In this document: positions 10,276-22,524 of the stretch, piece by piece
How positions within the stretch are numbered: position 1 is the first letter of the stretch
Layout of the letters: each line of letters starts with the position of its first letter
From: Gaeumannomyces sp. JS-464
Taxonomy: Eukaryota > Ascomycota > Sordariomycetes > Magnaporthales > Magnaporthaceae
Length of the DNA stretch: 64,000 nt
Assembly (NCBI GenBank): GCA_002197995.1
Contig: NGZR01000001.1
Coordinates: 2,108,001 to 2,172,000, forward strand
Direction: 5' to 3'
Notes under the pieces: generated by a model
Seen by the model: only the letters and a program-made list of their open reading frames with translations
Told to the model about the DNA's origin: nothing
Databases searched by the model: none
Position numbers and translations under genes: made by a program

Positions 10276-13200
10276 GCTTTCAAGCCAGTTTTCTTCCTTC
10301 CATCTTCTTTCCCACTACTTCTACGTATTATCGCATTCACTATTCTCTTCCAATGTTTCAGTGAGGGCGTTACATTGGGCGCCGTCTGAGAAGCCATAGG
10401 GCGTGTCTGTTTAGTAGCTGGGGCAGTAAATGCGAGAGATCATTGGCTGGGCTGGCCGGACAGGCAATCCAAGGTAATAAATATTACAAGGGTATTATTA
10501 ATTTCGCGGCACTCTCAACGCCGAGTCTCGTCCACGCCGGCTTCCTCGCGGGATTCCGAGGCGGACCAGCATCGGCCTCCGGGAGCGTCGCACCACAGCA
10601 GGCATGCACAAATGGGCCTGCCTCCATGTGCGCCGAGACCGGGCTGGCGCGATTCGTCCAGACGCTCCGGGCCTCACCGTCTCCATCACATCAGAGGAGC
10701 CCCGGACTGGATGCCTGCAAGACCCGAGCGGTGGGCTGGCCAGGAACGCGAAGGGTTGTGTGACTCTCAACGACCATCCGGCCTGCGAGCCTGCGCTTCC
10801 CGGCACTCCACATCGACAAACGTGCTGCGCTCTCTGCGCAAACGGGTAGTGTGTGCTGCGCTGTCAGGTGATGCGAGAGAGCGGACCCCGAGCGACCACG
10901 CATGCTCTCCCCCACACGGCCAGTGCGGTGAGCCCGGCTGGCCAAGTACCTCTGCTCGACGTGGTACTTGAGCCGTGGCTTCTCCGGAAAAACTAGCGAG
11001 TACCCTGGGCGGGAAGCGGAAGTGGCTAGCAGGGGAAGGAGATACCCTGTAAAGTCATAAGGCCTGCGGGATGCAACTAACAGAGGTTGAGAGTTCCCAA
11101 TGAGAAGGCAGGCAGACGCCCCCGCCCGCCCATATTCAGGCTGCCTGCACACAAACACACACACTCACACCCAACCCACCCACACCCCCCTCAACAACCG
11201 CAGGATTGCATGTCCGCTGGGACCCAATCGTGGGGCCTCCCATCCCTGCCTGGCGCACTGCCAAGCCGTCTGAGCATGGTTGGAAAACGAGCGGTGAGGG
11301 GCTCACGGGGCTGTGTCGACGCTATTGGCTCCATCCCAGGCCTTGCAGGGGGGAAGAGGTGGACAATGCATACCCACAGTGTGGAACCCGACCTGGGCCG
11401 CACAGCCAAAATTGAACAAAGCAGGCCCAGCCCTGCAGTTGGTTTGGGCCACCGCCCGCCGTGAGCGCGCCCGCTCTTCTTCTTCTTCTTGCGGCTTGCG
11501 GGGGTGGTGCCCGGGCAAACTGGCGAACGTCACGAGGAGCGCCATCTGGAACATTATTGGGAATCTCCGGGGTTTCCCCCACCTCACAAGAGGAGGCCGT
11601 CCCTGGCAAGGTGGACGGGCGAAGAAACCGCCGCCTCTTTTCTTGGGGTCTGTTTGCCTCGCCCTTAATTCTGTCAGATTGCCGATGGATAGGTATGTAG
11701 ATGGGGAGAGGCAACTTTGCCCTGGAGAGAGAGGCCCGGGCAGAGGGCTTTCGCTTCGCCCTCCCTACTGCCGAAGCGAAGCCTAACATAGCACTAACGA
11801 GCAGGGTAGCGGCAGCGGAGACATGCAGAGTCACGACTCAGATGCCTTGCCGTGATCGCCCGTCTTGCCCGCTTGCGGTGCATCCCTCCACGGCATTGAA
11901 TGCTCAAGGTGGTTTTGCTCCGCTGGGGCCGGCCGCGGCGAACTCCTGCAACTCTTGGGCACATCGCCAGAATACACTGCAGCAAACTGTAACCCAGCCG
12001 AACAGCATGTTTAAGCGGTGTTTCCCAACAGGCTCCTCCAAACTCGCCTCGACTTCGCCTTGCCCATCTCGGGGAGTCCTTTGTTCGGTGGGGTGCTATT
12101 TTGCTTCGTGCATTGTTTCGGGGGCCGGCGGGTGCAGGCCAGGGCGATCTTCGAGCCTGGGATTCTCTGTTTGGCCGAACCGCCTCTTTCGCGTGCGAGC
12201 AGACAAAACTTACTACGGCATGGCCTAGTTATGCCAGCGAGCGGCTGGCGCATGCAGCTGTGCTCGATTGTACAACTCAGCTTGTTTAAAATAAGGGGCG
12301 GCGCGGCGGCATCTGCGGGGTCGCTGTCGAAAGTCGAAATCGGCGTGGCGCCAAAGAACCTAGCACAAAAAAGAAAGCCATTCCATGTTCGGACGCCCGC
12401 CTGTCCAGCGCACACCACACCAGGGACGACCGGCTGGGCGGCCCTCCGGTGGTCGTCGTGGTCGTGGTCAGCCGGGTCCCTACGTGGTATCCGTAGTAAG
12501 GTGACCTAAAATAGTACCACAGAGCGGCCGCTCCCCTTACCAGAGCAGCAGTCCAGAACTCGCGTTGCAACACAACGAGGAAAGAAAGTGAAGCCGGCCG
12601 CCCTGGGCGGCCAGCCAAGCTTTTCACGACTGCAACTCGACGGCCTACGAAATCACGCTGTTGGACTTCTCGGCGGGAACCGACCTCGTCGGCTAGGGGG
12701 AGCCACGGAGCTAAGCAGCGCCTAAGCAGGTCGCAACCCTGTGCCGTCGTACATAGTCTGTCGCCACCACCAGCCTGGGGCGGGCTGGCTCGTCGTTGGT
12801 GGTGTGGGGACGGCGGGAGACGACATTGGGCCAGCCCCCTTTCCTCGCCTTTCTGGTGTCCCCGTCCGTCACCTTTCTGCCCCCTCCCCAGCCAACTCTC
12901 TCTTCCCGTCCGTCCCTGTGCCTCTCATCCTCTCCATGTCATGTCTGTCGTTCGGCAGGGGCCCCCGCCATCGTCATTGAGGCATTGACCAGACCCCGTG
13001 TCCACCACATGGATTGCCCCAAATTAATATTTGATCGAGATAAAGGGATCTGTCTATGTAGGGACGGGGCCTCATGAGACCAAGGCGTTGATGCATATTC
13101 TGAGGCCTGCCATTCTTTATTTTTCCTGCCGCCCCTAGCTCGACCCGCTAGGAAGCAGCCCGGCGAGGTAGATCGTCATTGGGGAGAGGAGAGAAACGAG

Positions 13201-14166
13201 GCACCCGGGGGGCAGGCAGCCAGTCGGGCAGCTGCAGATTCCCATACTGCAGATTTGCCTCGCCCGCAAGGTGGACTGCCTGCTGCCCCATGTGCGACCG
13301 CAGGCGGCCTGTGCGGCGGCGCACGCAGGTGAGCTCGACTTGCACACACGCCGGATGTTGCCTTCCATCCCCTCCGCCGCCGCCCTCCGTCTGTCTGTTT
13401 ATCAGGACGGGTGGTGCGCGACGAATAGAAGCACAGCGCCGGGGGTAGCACAGAGACCATGCGACCGGCGAGGCGCACAGCATGGTCAGCAGCCGGTTAA
13501 AATGATTCGTGTGGCCCTGTCTCGCGGGGGGCTGGGCGGGTAGGTAGTTAGATGAAATCTAGACCTCCAAAGAGGTTGTGTAAGAAGAAGAAGCAAAAAA
13601 CCGGTGCAACCACCAGACCAGACGGACAAGACCCTTTACTGCGATCCCTTTGGCTAGCGGGAAGGCAGAGGGACTCAAACGCCATCGTCCTCCATGCAAG
13701 GTGCCACACCACCACCAGCAAGACAGAGGCGCGAAGCACAGAAGAGGCAAACATCATGAGCGGCCATTCGCCCAATTGTGGCTTCAAAACCTAATAAAAC
13801 GGCGAGACAGTTTGTTGTTCTCCACAAACACAGTATCCCAATTGATTGCGGGCCCCCTAATTTCGCCGAATTTGCACGGTGGGCGGCTTTTCAGGGTGAC
13901 ATCTTCAGTCGCGATGCATGCAGCCCGATCCGGCTCAGCCTGCTTGGGACGAGCAGCGAACAAAGAAGGCACGGGCGATGCAAATCCCTCCCCTCCATTT
14001 TTTTTTCCGTGTGCGTGCTAGGTCCTGGTCCGTGCGCACGACTGGAATGACGGGCTCCTCCAGGCGTCACTTGGTTACTTGGTTCCAATCAGTGGCGAGA
14101 TTTCCGCATTCGATCCAGCCCACCCTCCCTCATGTCTCGCCTTGGGACGAAAACGACCGGGGTCCT

Positions 14167-14168
<2 letters not shown>

Positions 14169-14199
<31 letters not shown>
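14169..14199. repeat. (GT)n microsatellite
   Basis: Fifteen perfect GT units (about 31 bp) in the non-coding region. Likely length-polymorphic. Confidence 0.95.
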
Positions 14200-14200
<1 letters not shown>

Positions 14201-15599
14201 CCCTCTCTCGCTCCGGTTTCCTTGGGGTGGCACGGGGGAGGCGACGCCCGAAGAGGCATCGTGGCTCCGTGGGCAGCCAGCGGAGGCGGCGGGATCTGCG
14301 CTCTTTTTCTTTGTTGTTGGCGTTGGATGAGCTGATGGATGATGGAACGCTTCTTGGCTGTTGTTTGTTATCAATCAGGAACGCAGACAGTTGCTCAAGT
14401 CGTTGGCTGAGACCCAAGGTCACACACTCCAATCCGCCGCATCCAAACTCGTGCTTCCCCAACGAACGTAGCCGCCATCATCACACCACGCTTGTCCTTC
14501 CGCCTGCTCGGCCGGTCGCCTGCCTGGCCAGGCCCGGCCTTGCCTCACTCTGCCGAAGGTGCCAGCCAGCGGCAAGCCGACGAGAACTGGCCCGAGCGTT
14601 GTGCTGACTGGTGGAGGTCACCTGGTCTGCCGCTTGTCGCAGCTCAGGGGGCAAACGACAGCGCCTAGGCGGTTTAGCGCCGGCTTTGAAACCCGCCCCG
14701 TCGAAAAAGAGGGCGCGGACAACATGGGAATCTGGCAGCTCCTTTGTTCGCTTGCTTCCCCACTCCAAAACTCTCGGATGACAGGTGGACAGCGGGCCAG
14801 GTGTTTGCGTGAATGAAATTGCTACACGAAGTAGGTACATGCTGATGCGGTGTTCGATATATGCGCTATGCAGGTCCCTCTGCATGGGCTGGGCAGGCGG
14901 GTTAGGCAGCGTATCCAACACGCACGCCCCTTGGCAGTAAAAGGTCGGGGCCACTTCCTTCGCAGTGAGAACGGGAATCGTGAATGCGATGCGAGAATGC
15001 TTTCATGTTCCAAGGGATCACTCGACAGCGCAGCAGGATCATCAAACCTGCGGCACAGTACATCTCATCGGCTGGAGGTTGATGGATGATGAGGGTTCCT
15101 CAGCACCAACCCTCGAGTCCAGGCCAGGGGCAGAATCTCAATCCCCAGAAGCTTGGTTCGCAGGATCGCACACACGTGTGTGATGGTGAAGGGCCCCGAA
15201 ATTCGTCATCTTACTGTTCGCATCTCGTTTGCCTTCTCAGCTCCAGGCCCGGCTTAATTCATTCCCCCCCAGCCACACCCCATTGTATGCGAAAGAGATG
15301 AATGGACCGGCCGAGGGAAATGGCGACAGCTGAGGTACCGCATCCTCGCAACTGGCAAAAAACTGGACATGGACACCCCCGCATCGGAATGATGGCCATT
15401 TGAAGATCGCCGTTGTTTGCGGTTATTTGCATGCGCGGGCTGCGCACGCTGCGGCAGGATTTCAGGAGGGCTATCCTGGATGCAGGAAAAACATGCTGGT
15501 TTTGGCGTCAAGAGGATCAATACCCAAAGAACGCAGACGGACTGGCTGCTGCACAACGCTGTATTAGGCTGCCGGCGTGAGCGATGGAGCACTAAACAG

Positions 15600-15647
15600 A
15601 CTGGTGTCTTTAGCGCACGCAGACCGGTGTCTTTGGCGCACGCAGCC
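15600..15647. repeat. 24-bp tandem duplication
   Basis: Two adjacent 24-bp units, each containing GGTGTCTTT and GCGCACGCAG, differing at about three positions. Non-coding. Confidence 0.75.
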
Positions 15648-16332
15648 ATCTGGATGTCTCGAGCTGCCTGCATGCGGCCAGGAAGCAGTGACCAAAATTA
15701 CAGCAATAGCGCTTGCCCACTTTCGAACAAGCCCGGTGGCAAAGCACCACTGCTTTCAAGGTGCGGCCAGGGTGCCAGGTTACTGTCCTTCTTACATGGG
15801 GCCCCCGCTTGCAGCCTGTCATTGGCCGTTGAGAAAAGGGTGGGTGGGGGCAGCACACGGTGTTGTAGGAAATGTGGATCCCACCCACAATGCACCCCCC
15901 TCCAGCGCGCCTTTTTCTGTTGTCCCTCGCACTTTCTGTCCGTCCTGGCTTCTCTCTTGTCTTCCCCCTTTTTAACACACCTCACCGACCTCCTGACCAA
16001 CAAAACTCGCACACCACCACACCTCGCATCCTGATATCTATCCCTTCTCCCATTCCATCCCGAACGTTTGAACACACCAAGAGGGACTAGCCATTGAGCC
16101 CGCGCACCAATCTGCCAACAACCAACGAGCCTTTTGGAACAGAGCACTTGCCACTCTCACAATTCCCGCGTCATCACATTTTGTTGTTTTTCTGTCCGAG
16201 TTACGCTTAATAGCGCACGCCTCGGCACCATTCCCGCACATCGGCGCTGCCAGCCCAAAGCTACTCCCCTGCCGCCCTTCACCGACCAAACACCAACCAA
16301 CGGCCACGGCGCGTCGCCACACTGAATAAATA

Positions 16333-17001
16333 ATGTCTTCATACTACCACTTCAACACACACAGCCAACAACCCACGGCCGTCTCTGCCGGCCCCGTATC
16401 CCACAGCCACCATGGCCCGCGGAATCGGAGGGCGCCGAGGCTGTCCGTGTCGCAGAACTCCCAGAGGCAACAATACCGCGGCTTCCGGAGCATGAAGGAG
16501 CTGGCCGAGGCTGCATCCGTGACTTCGTTCCGTACCAAGTACGAGGCTGGCCGGTCATTCGATCTCGAGGACGACATGGAGTTCTGCCCAGCATTGCTAA
16601 CAGAGAGCGACGTAAGTTGTTTGTGTTGCGCCTAACCATGTGTGTGAAGACGCGTCCCACTAACATGTTCCTCCCCTTTCCTTGCTCTGCAGCTTGTTTC
16701 CATTCACAGCGCCTCGTCGGAGCGGTCGTCATTGGCGAGCAACTCGCCAACCGGCTCACCCACGCAGCAGCCACAGCAAGTCGCATCTGGCTTCTCGCTC
16801 AACTCTTCTTCGCCCCCATTTATCCCGCCCACGTACCAGAGCCAGCACTCCGGCAACCTCAAGCTTCACCAGCCCGCCGCCGCCCGCGCCCGTAATGCCA
16901 TCCCCATCATCAACCCCCTCACCGGCATTACCATGGCCAGCCCGCCGCCATCCGTCTCGCCCGGCGCCCGCATGCAGCACAGCATGGGCCGTCGGTGGTA
17001 G
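16333..17001 (+). CDS. conserved small protein with PAM2-like motif (possible poly(A)-binding-protein partner)
   Basis: Exons 16333-16611 and 16693-16999 plus stop give 195 aa, with a GTAAGT donor and CAG acceptor. I do not know a named function. The protein is low in hydrophobics and Ser/Pro/Gln-rich, with a short charged centre (RGFRSMKELAEA, then AGRSFDLEDDMEFCPALL). Residues 128-138 read SLNSSSPPFIP, which fits the PAM2 consensus (L-N-x-x-A/S-x-x-F-x-P) that binds the MLLE domain of poly(A)-binding protein. A second motif, ARNAIPIINPLTG (residues 159-171), precedes the C-terminus. Third positions are C-rich and the start follows a pyrimidine-rich leader. The gene sits alone in about 10 kb of gene-poor DNA. 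A role in mRNA translation or decay is inference from the PAM2-like motif alone. Confidence 0.8.
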
Positions 17002-20000
17002 GGTGTCTCAGACTCGCCTCTGATTGCTCATTGCCACCGCGGCCTTTGCAAGATTTGAGTGGTCGCAATGTCGTCTACGCGCACACTTAATCAGCTGGCT
17101 CATCTTGGCGGGCGCCCGACTTGACGACAAACACACCGGCATCGATTCTTCTCTTCATCATTCGCTTCACCCCTGGCTGGCGGGGCATTGCTTAGGGTCG
17201 ACTGTCTCTTCCGACATTCTTCGGTGGTCCACTGAGGCCCCTCGGCTTCCCTGGCCGCCTTCTCGCTGTACAAACCTTTTCGACATACCTTTTTCCCAGC
17301 GGAAAATCTTTTAAACATTTTCGACGTCGACCTGATACGAAGATAATCGATACCTCTGTTTGCGTTATTTGCGACAAATACCACACCCGGTGCGGTATCA
17401 CCCGACCCCGGAAGATGACAGCTTTTTTCTCTACGATACGGCGTTCGAACGGTTCCATTGCATCTCTCGGCCTTCTTTCATCTTGCTTGCATCGGCGTCG
17501 GCACGGCGGGAGTTTTCGGTCTCGCTTGTTTTACAACATCTTTTCCCAACATACATAAGCGCGGCGAGTCACGCATGATAAAAACGGCTTTTTTCATGGG
17601 TCTAACGAGTTCACCAAAAAAAAAGAAGAGTTCTTCTCCTTTTCTACGGCTAGAAGGGGGTTTCTTTGTCAATGCGGCTGCGGGTTTGGTTCCGCCTGTT
17701 CTTCTTTGATAAGCGAGCCTCGTTGCGTTTCTTGGCTTTGCTTCGTGTGTTAATTCTTCCTCCGGGTTATTTTCTATACGGGACAACACTGGACAGGGTG
17801 GGCAAAGACATTTTTCTTGTTTGGCACGTCGTTGCTCTTATTAACCAAACTGGTCACACGGGTGCCAGTCGGTGGTGGCGGAGTTGGTTTCGTTTTATTT
17901 TTCACTGGCTTGAGATTCCCTGCAAATAAGATAACCTGGGGGGGCAGACGGCGAGCGTGGTTTTATTTTTGGGACGCGATGGTTGTGCTTTTTTGGGACT
18001 TAGTACCTACTCTCTCATCTCTCTTTCTCTTTTTCGCTTTGGTTTTCTCCATCATTTCTTTTTCGGCTGTACCATTTGGGCAACTCTCACTCATCGTGGG
18101 ATCCCGCCTGTTCTTGGGGTTTGGGCAAACGAGCAGGGAGCATTTATTGGGCCAGGAGTCATCTTGTGGACAATGTCGGCTTCTGGGGCTCTTGTCTGTC
18201 TGCCACGACCAGAAGACTTGCTGGTGGCGTGTATGCAAAGATATGATGGTTCATTTACGGAATCGAGCGAGCGATGTAATATCGCCTCTTTCATCTTCAC
18301 ACATGTTCAATCCTATTCGTATCTGGCTGTGATCTATGCTCGTAGGGATAAGTTTGGATTGAAGTCCTGCTCCAGACGGAGCTCCCTTGATAGAACCATA
18401 TCGGCAGCGGTTTTACACTCTCCCTTGCCGCAAAATCCAGTGCCCGCCTTCAAAGCCGCCACCAGCGGGCACAGCGCAGGTCAGCCAAAACCGGGCTAGA
18501 CCTCTGCCGTATGTATCCGAAGTCTCCCTCATCATGGATATCAAGGCCAGCTGTTATCCCCATGCCCCGTGTCCTGACCACTTTCTCTAACATCCTCTGC
18601 CCGGATCCCTCCCCGCTCTGTGTTCCCCGCATTTCTCATTGCTGGGTATTCGCTTCCAAGGTTTCCCTCTGCTGGGGGTATGATAATTTCAAACCGTCCC
18701 GGCGGTTCTGGACCTGCAGATCATCACGGCCCGCTGTATTTCCTATTTTGAAGATCATGGGAGAAAAAAAAACAATTGGCTTAGCCTCAAGTTTGCTAGT
18801 CAGGCCTTCTATCTGTGTGGATGGCGTTCATGACTCCAGTCCTCTGCTGTTGGTAAACCCATCCATGTCGTCGACAATGGTGGCGCTGTTTATGTGACAG
18901 TATTTTGTGGGCGGTGCAGCGCAGGAGGGATCCGTTGACATATGCCGGCCCGGGACCGGGGATTGACGATTGCCTGCATCCTGCATCGCTCCTTGTGTAC
19001 ATATGTGCATAGGTGGGCAACTGGCATGGAACGCTCCGGTGTTATTCTGGAGCGTTTTCCGTTATTTAAGTAATAGTAGCGAGGATATCTGTCCTGCCAA
19101 AAACGCCCGCCGAGCATGTCTTGCTTGCGTGTTGGTGCTGTCACGGTGTAGACATGAGGTGGACGTGTGCTCCGAGTTGATACAACACAGCATCTCACCG
19201 TCGCGTCACTCTCGCGGAAGGGGAGCGAAAAGCAGAAACCGGGGCCGGCGCCTAAAGAAGCATATAAACTGGGATGTCCCCGAGTGCTCTCCCAAGCCTA
19301 GAATAACCAGGGAGCCCGTCGGTTACACCCACTCCCAAGCACGGTGGTGGTTGGTGAAAAGCACCTGCACTGGCCTACCTTGTCCATAACCGCGCATGGA
19401 AAGGTCCGCGGCCCTCCTCGGCGCACTGAGTACATTTAACAGCGGTGGATGAATGCCGCTCGGTGTCTGGTCTTCCTCCCAAGACACCGCTCCTCCGTCC
19501 CAAGTTGTTTCCTTCTTGGCACTAGTTCACGGGACTCGGTGCATATGCCACCGACTTTTCCGTGGCCCACGCCCATTTTACATCCATAGTACACCAGTCA
19601 GAACACAAAAAAAGCACGGATGTTGCGGACGCCTCTCGTAAGCATGATCCCCATCAACGTTCTGCAACATTAGGCGCTATGGTACATGCAGATATGCATG
19701 TGGGTGCAAGGAATTCTTTGCTCTCATCCTCGGTCTGTGTCTGCCGCTATCCCCAGACGTGTCCACGTTGCCGATACACAGTGTAAGACAGATGCAAAGG
19801 ATAATAATAAATATCACTTCATAACCTAATTCTTATGGGCGCTGGGCGGATTTGGGTGCTGATGGGATGTGGACGAAACCCACTGGCGCAGCCACCTCCA
19901 GCGAATGCCGAAAATCTGCCCAGCTTATCCTAACCCCCTCCATAAAGGGAGAAAATACGCAGGATGCTTGACGTCCCTCCAAGACATAACCGAGGCCGCG

Positions 20001-20538
20001 AGGTAGCATGGACAAACAAGCACGGGCAGCCTGCGAGGCCCGTTTCATACCTACACATGCGGCCCTAGACACCATGCAAAACGGAGGGCGTTCAGCCTCC
20101 CGTCCCGCTCCATTTACGCGGCCCTAAATTTGCCTTGTAGAGTTGGATGGGATTTAGGGGAGCGGATGTGGCCTTGGCGCTGCGCGGCCGTCCGCGTCTC
20201 AAGACGCCCACAGTCCACATTGATCGCTCCGGGGAAACCACGCCGAGGCAGAGCTATACCATTGTGAGAACGGGGGCAGGATCGGCGTTGTGGCATGGGG
20301 TATTACAGTGCCTGTTCCCTGTTTGCAACGGCCCCATTGGCGCTGGGGATCCGGATCGGGTCGCGGGTAGATTTTCTCCGGCGAGAATTCGCTCGTATGT
20401 AAACCGACCCCGCTATTGGCCACCGCGAGGGCGAGTCCATATCCCCTAGATATGTATCGCTTGGATAAACACGCTGACTACGCCGGGCCTGGGCATAGGT
20501 CCGACCTAGTTTCGTCATGTATAGGCAACATGGAGAGC
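17002..20538. other. 3.5-kb gene-free stretch
   Basis: The first 1.5 kb (to about 18500) is T-rich on the plus strand and may be a long 3' UTR or a non-coding transcript of the preceding gene. The remainder has only short frames without bias. The last part lies downstream of cyclin C, which is read from the other strand. Confidence 0.45.
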
Positions 20539-21746
20539 TCACAGGCCTCGTGCCTTGACAAAGCGGGAAATCTGGTCTCTGGTGATTTTGTCGTTGTACT
20601 GCTCGTGGCACTCGTAGAACGCAATGAGCTCCTGGGTGCAGTCGATCATGGCCTCGACGTCGACGCCGCTCTCCGAGAGCCAACCGGCAAAGCGCTGCAG
20701 CTTGGTTCTTTCCCTGTTGAGTTGAGCTTCCTTTTGGGCCAGGGCGGACTTGGCCTGCTGTGCGCGGTACTGCTGCTGCTGTTGCTGCTGGCGCTGGCGA
20801 CTCGGACTGATAGCGAGGCCCCCATAGTTACTGCTCGAGTTGCCGCTGCCGCCCTGCAGCGCCGCTCGGGCAGCCGTCTGCTGCATGATGTGCGCGGCGT
20901 TAGCGAGGTTTAGGCTGAGCGGGACACTGCCGACCTGGCCGGCGCCACCGGCTCCGCTCCCCGCCTGGGCGCCGGCTGGGGGCCGCAGGACGAGGGCCAG
21001 CATAATGGAGGCCAGGGCAACGGTGTGCGGGGCGTAGAGCAGCGGCAGGTCCGTCATGTAGTGATCGTTGATGAAGGACGAGGCTAGGGCCACATCTTCG
21101 TTCGAGAGGTAGAACTTGGTTTGCAGGGCGTTGAGGGTGCGGTACGGCTGGTGCACGATCAGGTTGGCGTGCATCTCCGAGATAAGATAGAACTCGCACT
21201 CGCCGATCTTGGGGACGTCGAGGGCGGATGCTTCGGCTGTTGGGGTGTGGTCAGCTGGTGTCCTCCAAGGCCGAATCACAAGGATGGCGTGGCTCTCCAT
21301 ACCTGGCCATATCTTGTGTGTCTCGTTCATGATCAACCTGATGTGCTGGGGGTTCTCCTCCATCTTGCAGGCGAGGTAGACGGCGGTAACGGCGACGAGG
21401 AGCGGGATGGTGCGGCGGATCTCGACGTTGATGTAGAAGCGCTTGATGTACATCTGGGCCGTGGCCATAACCTGCTGGCGGACGCCGAGTTTTCTACCCA
21501 GCCTGTTGATCTCTGGCAGAGAGCAAGGCGTGTTAGTCGCAGACGCGGCCGCAGTCGCGATGCTTGTCCGGGCGACGGTGGCTTACGCTGGTTGAAATAA
21601 ATATTCATATGCCTCCATTCCGGCAGCGGGTACATCTGCACCAGCGCTGACTCCTCATCTTCGAGCGCCTGACGCTTTGCGACCAGCTGCTCCTTGGCGA
21701 AGAGCCAGTTCTTGCGCTGCGTCGACTCCCAGAAGTTGGCAGCCAT
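20539..21746 (-). CDS. SSN8: cyclin C, RNA polymerase II Mediator kinase-module cyclin
   Basis: Exons 21746-21587, 21512-21303 and 21236-20539 give 355 aa. The start MAANFWESTQRKNWLF is the conserved N-terminus of cyclin C; an in-frame extension to 21896 lacks conservation and an upstream ATG of similar quality. The cyclin box is clear: QMYIKRFYINVEIRRT, then LVAVTAVYLACKMEENPQ, then the second fold with ASSFINDHYMTDLPLLYAPH. An insertion of about 90 residues carries poly-Gln (CAG/CAA tract near 20767-20790) and Gly/Ala-rich sequence before the final helices. With Cdk8 it forms the Mediator kinase module that regulates RNA polymerase II transcription in the nucleus. It is divergent from the mitochondrial carrier gene. 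Confidence 0.95.
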
Positions 21747-22524
21747 TGTGGAGATGGGTGCGGCGCGGTGGGATCGATCTTGTCCTCGGGTGGGTCGCTG
21801 GCCACGGCTACTGATGCTGCTGCCGCAAGACTCGGAGGACGCTGGCGGCTTGCTGCTTAACGGTGCATTAGACGGGACGTAGGACGACGTGTGCATTCGT
21901 CGCTGAACCGGGTGGCTGGTAAATGAGTGCCTAGGTAGGTGGGTGACTAAGGTACCAACTCAGGTTCCGTCGGCTCCGAGCGAGTGTGGGATGAGTGGAC
22001 ATGATTGAAAGCTTGGCTGTTGCTTGCCGGCCGGCCGTCGCGCTCAATCAGCTGTGGCCCCGCCCGCACGATTCTTGGCTGCTCGCTTTTTGCTGCGACA
22101 GGGGTGTCGTCAATTGGGCTAGCTTGCGCCTGCCCTGTGACGGCAACGTTCCTCTAGCCCATCTCGATTCCGATAGCATTCGATGTCGTAGCTTGCTGGT
22201 GTCACCTCTCACAACCACGCACCCCAAATATCCCCGACGAGCCTCTGATGGCCGCTGCCGCAACGAAACAAGCCCAGCTCTTGTCGGACGCCCGCAGCCG
22301 CCATTGCCCCGTCGCCCACGCCCTCGACCCCTGCCGCGCCGTCTGGTGACGATGCCCGAGCTATAGCGGCAGGCAACGGCATCCCGCGGTAGAGCTCCCC
22401 CACGGTTGACGCGCCATCGAGGCCGAGCTGCTTAATCCCGCACCCAAACGACGACGACTGTCACGGCTGCGATAAGGACACCCCACGCCAATTCGCTGTC
22501 CCCGCCCTGCGATGCTGGTCGACA
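21747..22524. promoter_or_regulatory. divergent promoter region, cyclin C / mitochondrial carrier
   Basis: This is 778 bp between opposed start codons with no supported ORF. It contains CTAGGTAGGT near 21931-21940 and GGTACC near 21951, members of a motif dispersed through the intergenic DNA of this window. Confidence 0.4.

Larger units (their letters stand above)
9768..16332. other. 6.5-kb gene-poor region upstream of the PAM2-motif gene
   Basis: There is no ORF with coding-type third-position bias, no recognisable domain and no consistent splice pattern on either strand. Contents include simple repeats (listed separately), pyrimidine-rich tracts near 10190-10340 and 15900-16080, and many short out-of-frame ATGs. 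The CT-rich stretch just before 16333 looks like a promoter and 5' leader for the next gene. A long leader or non-coding transcript is possible but not shown. Confidence 0.5.
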
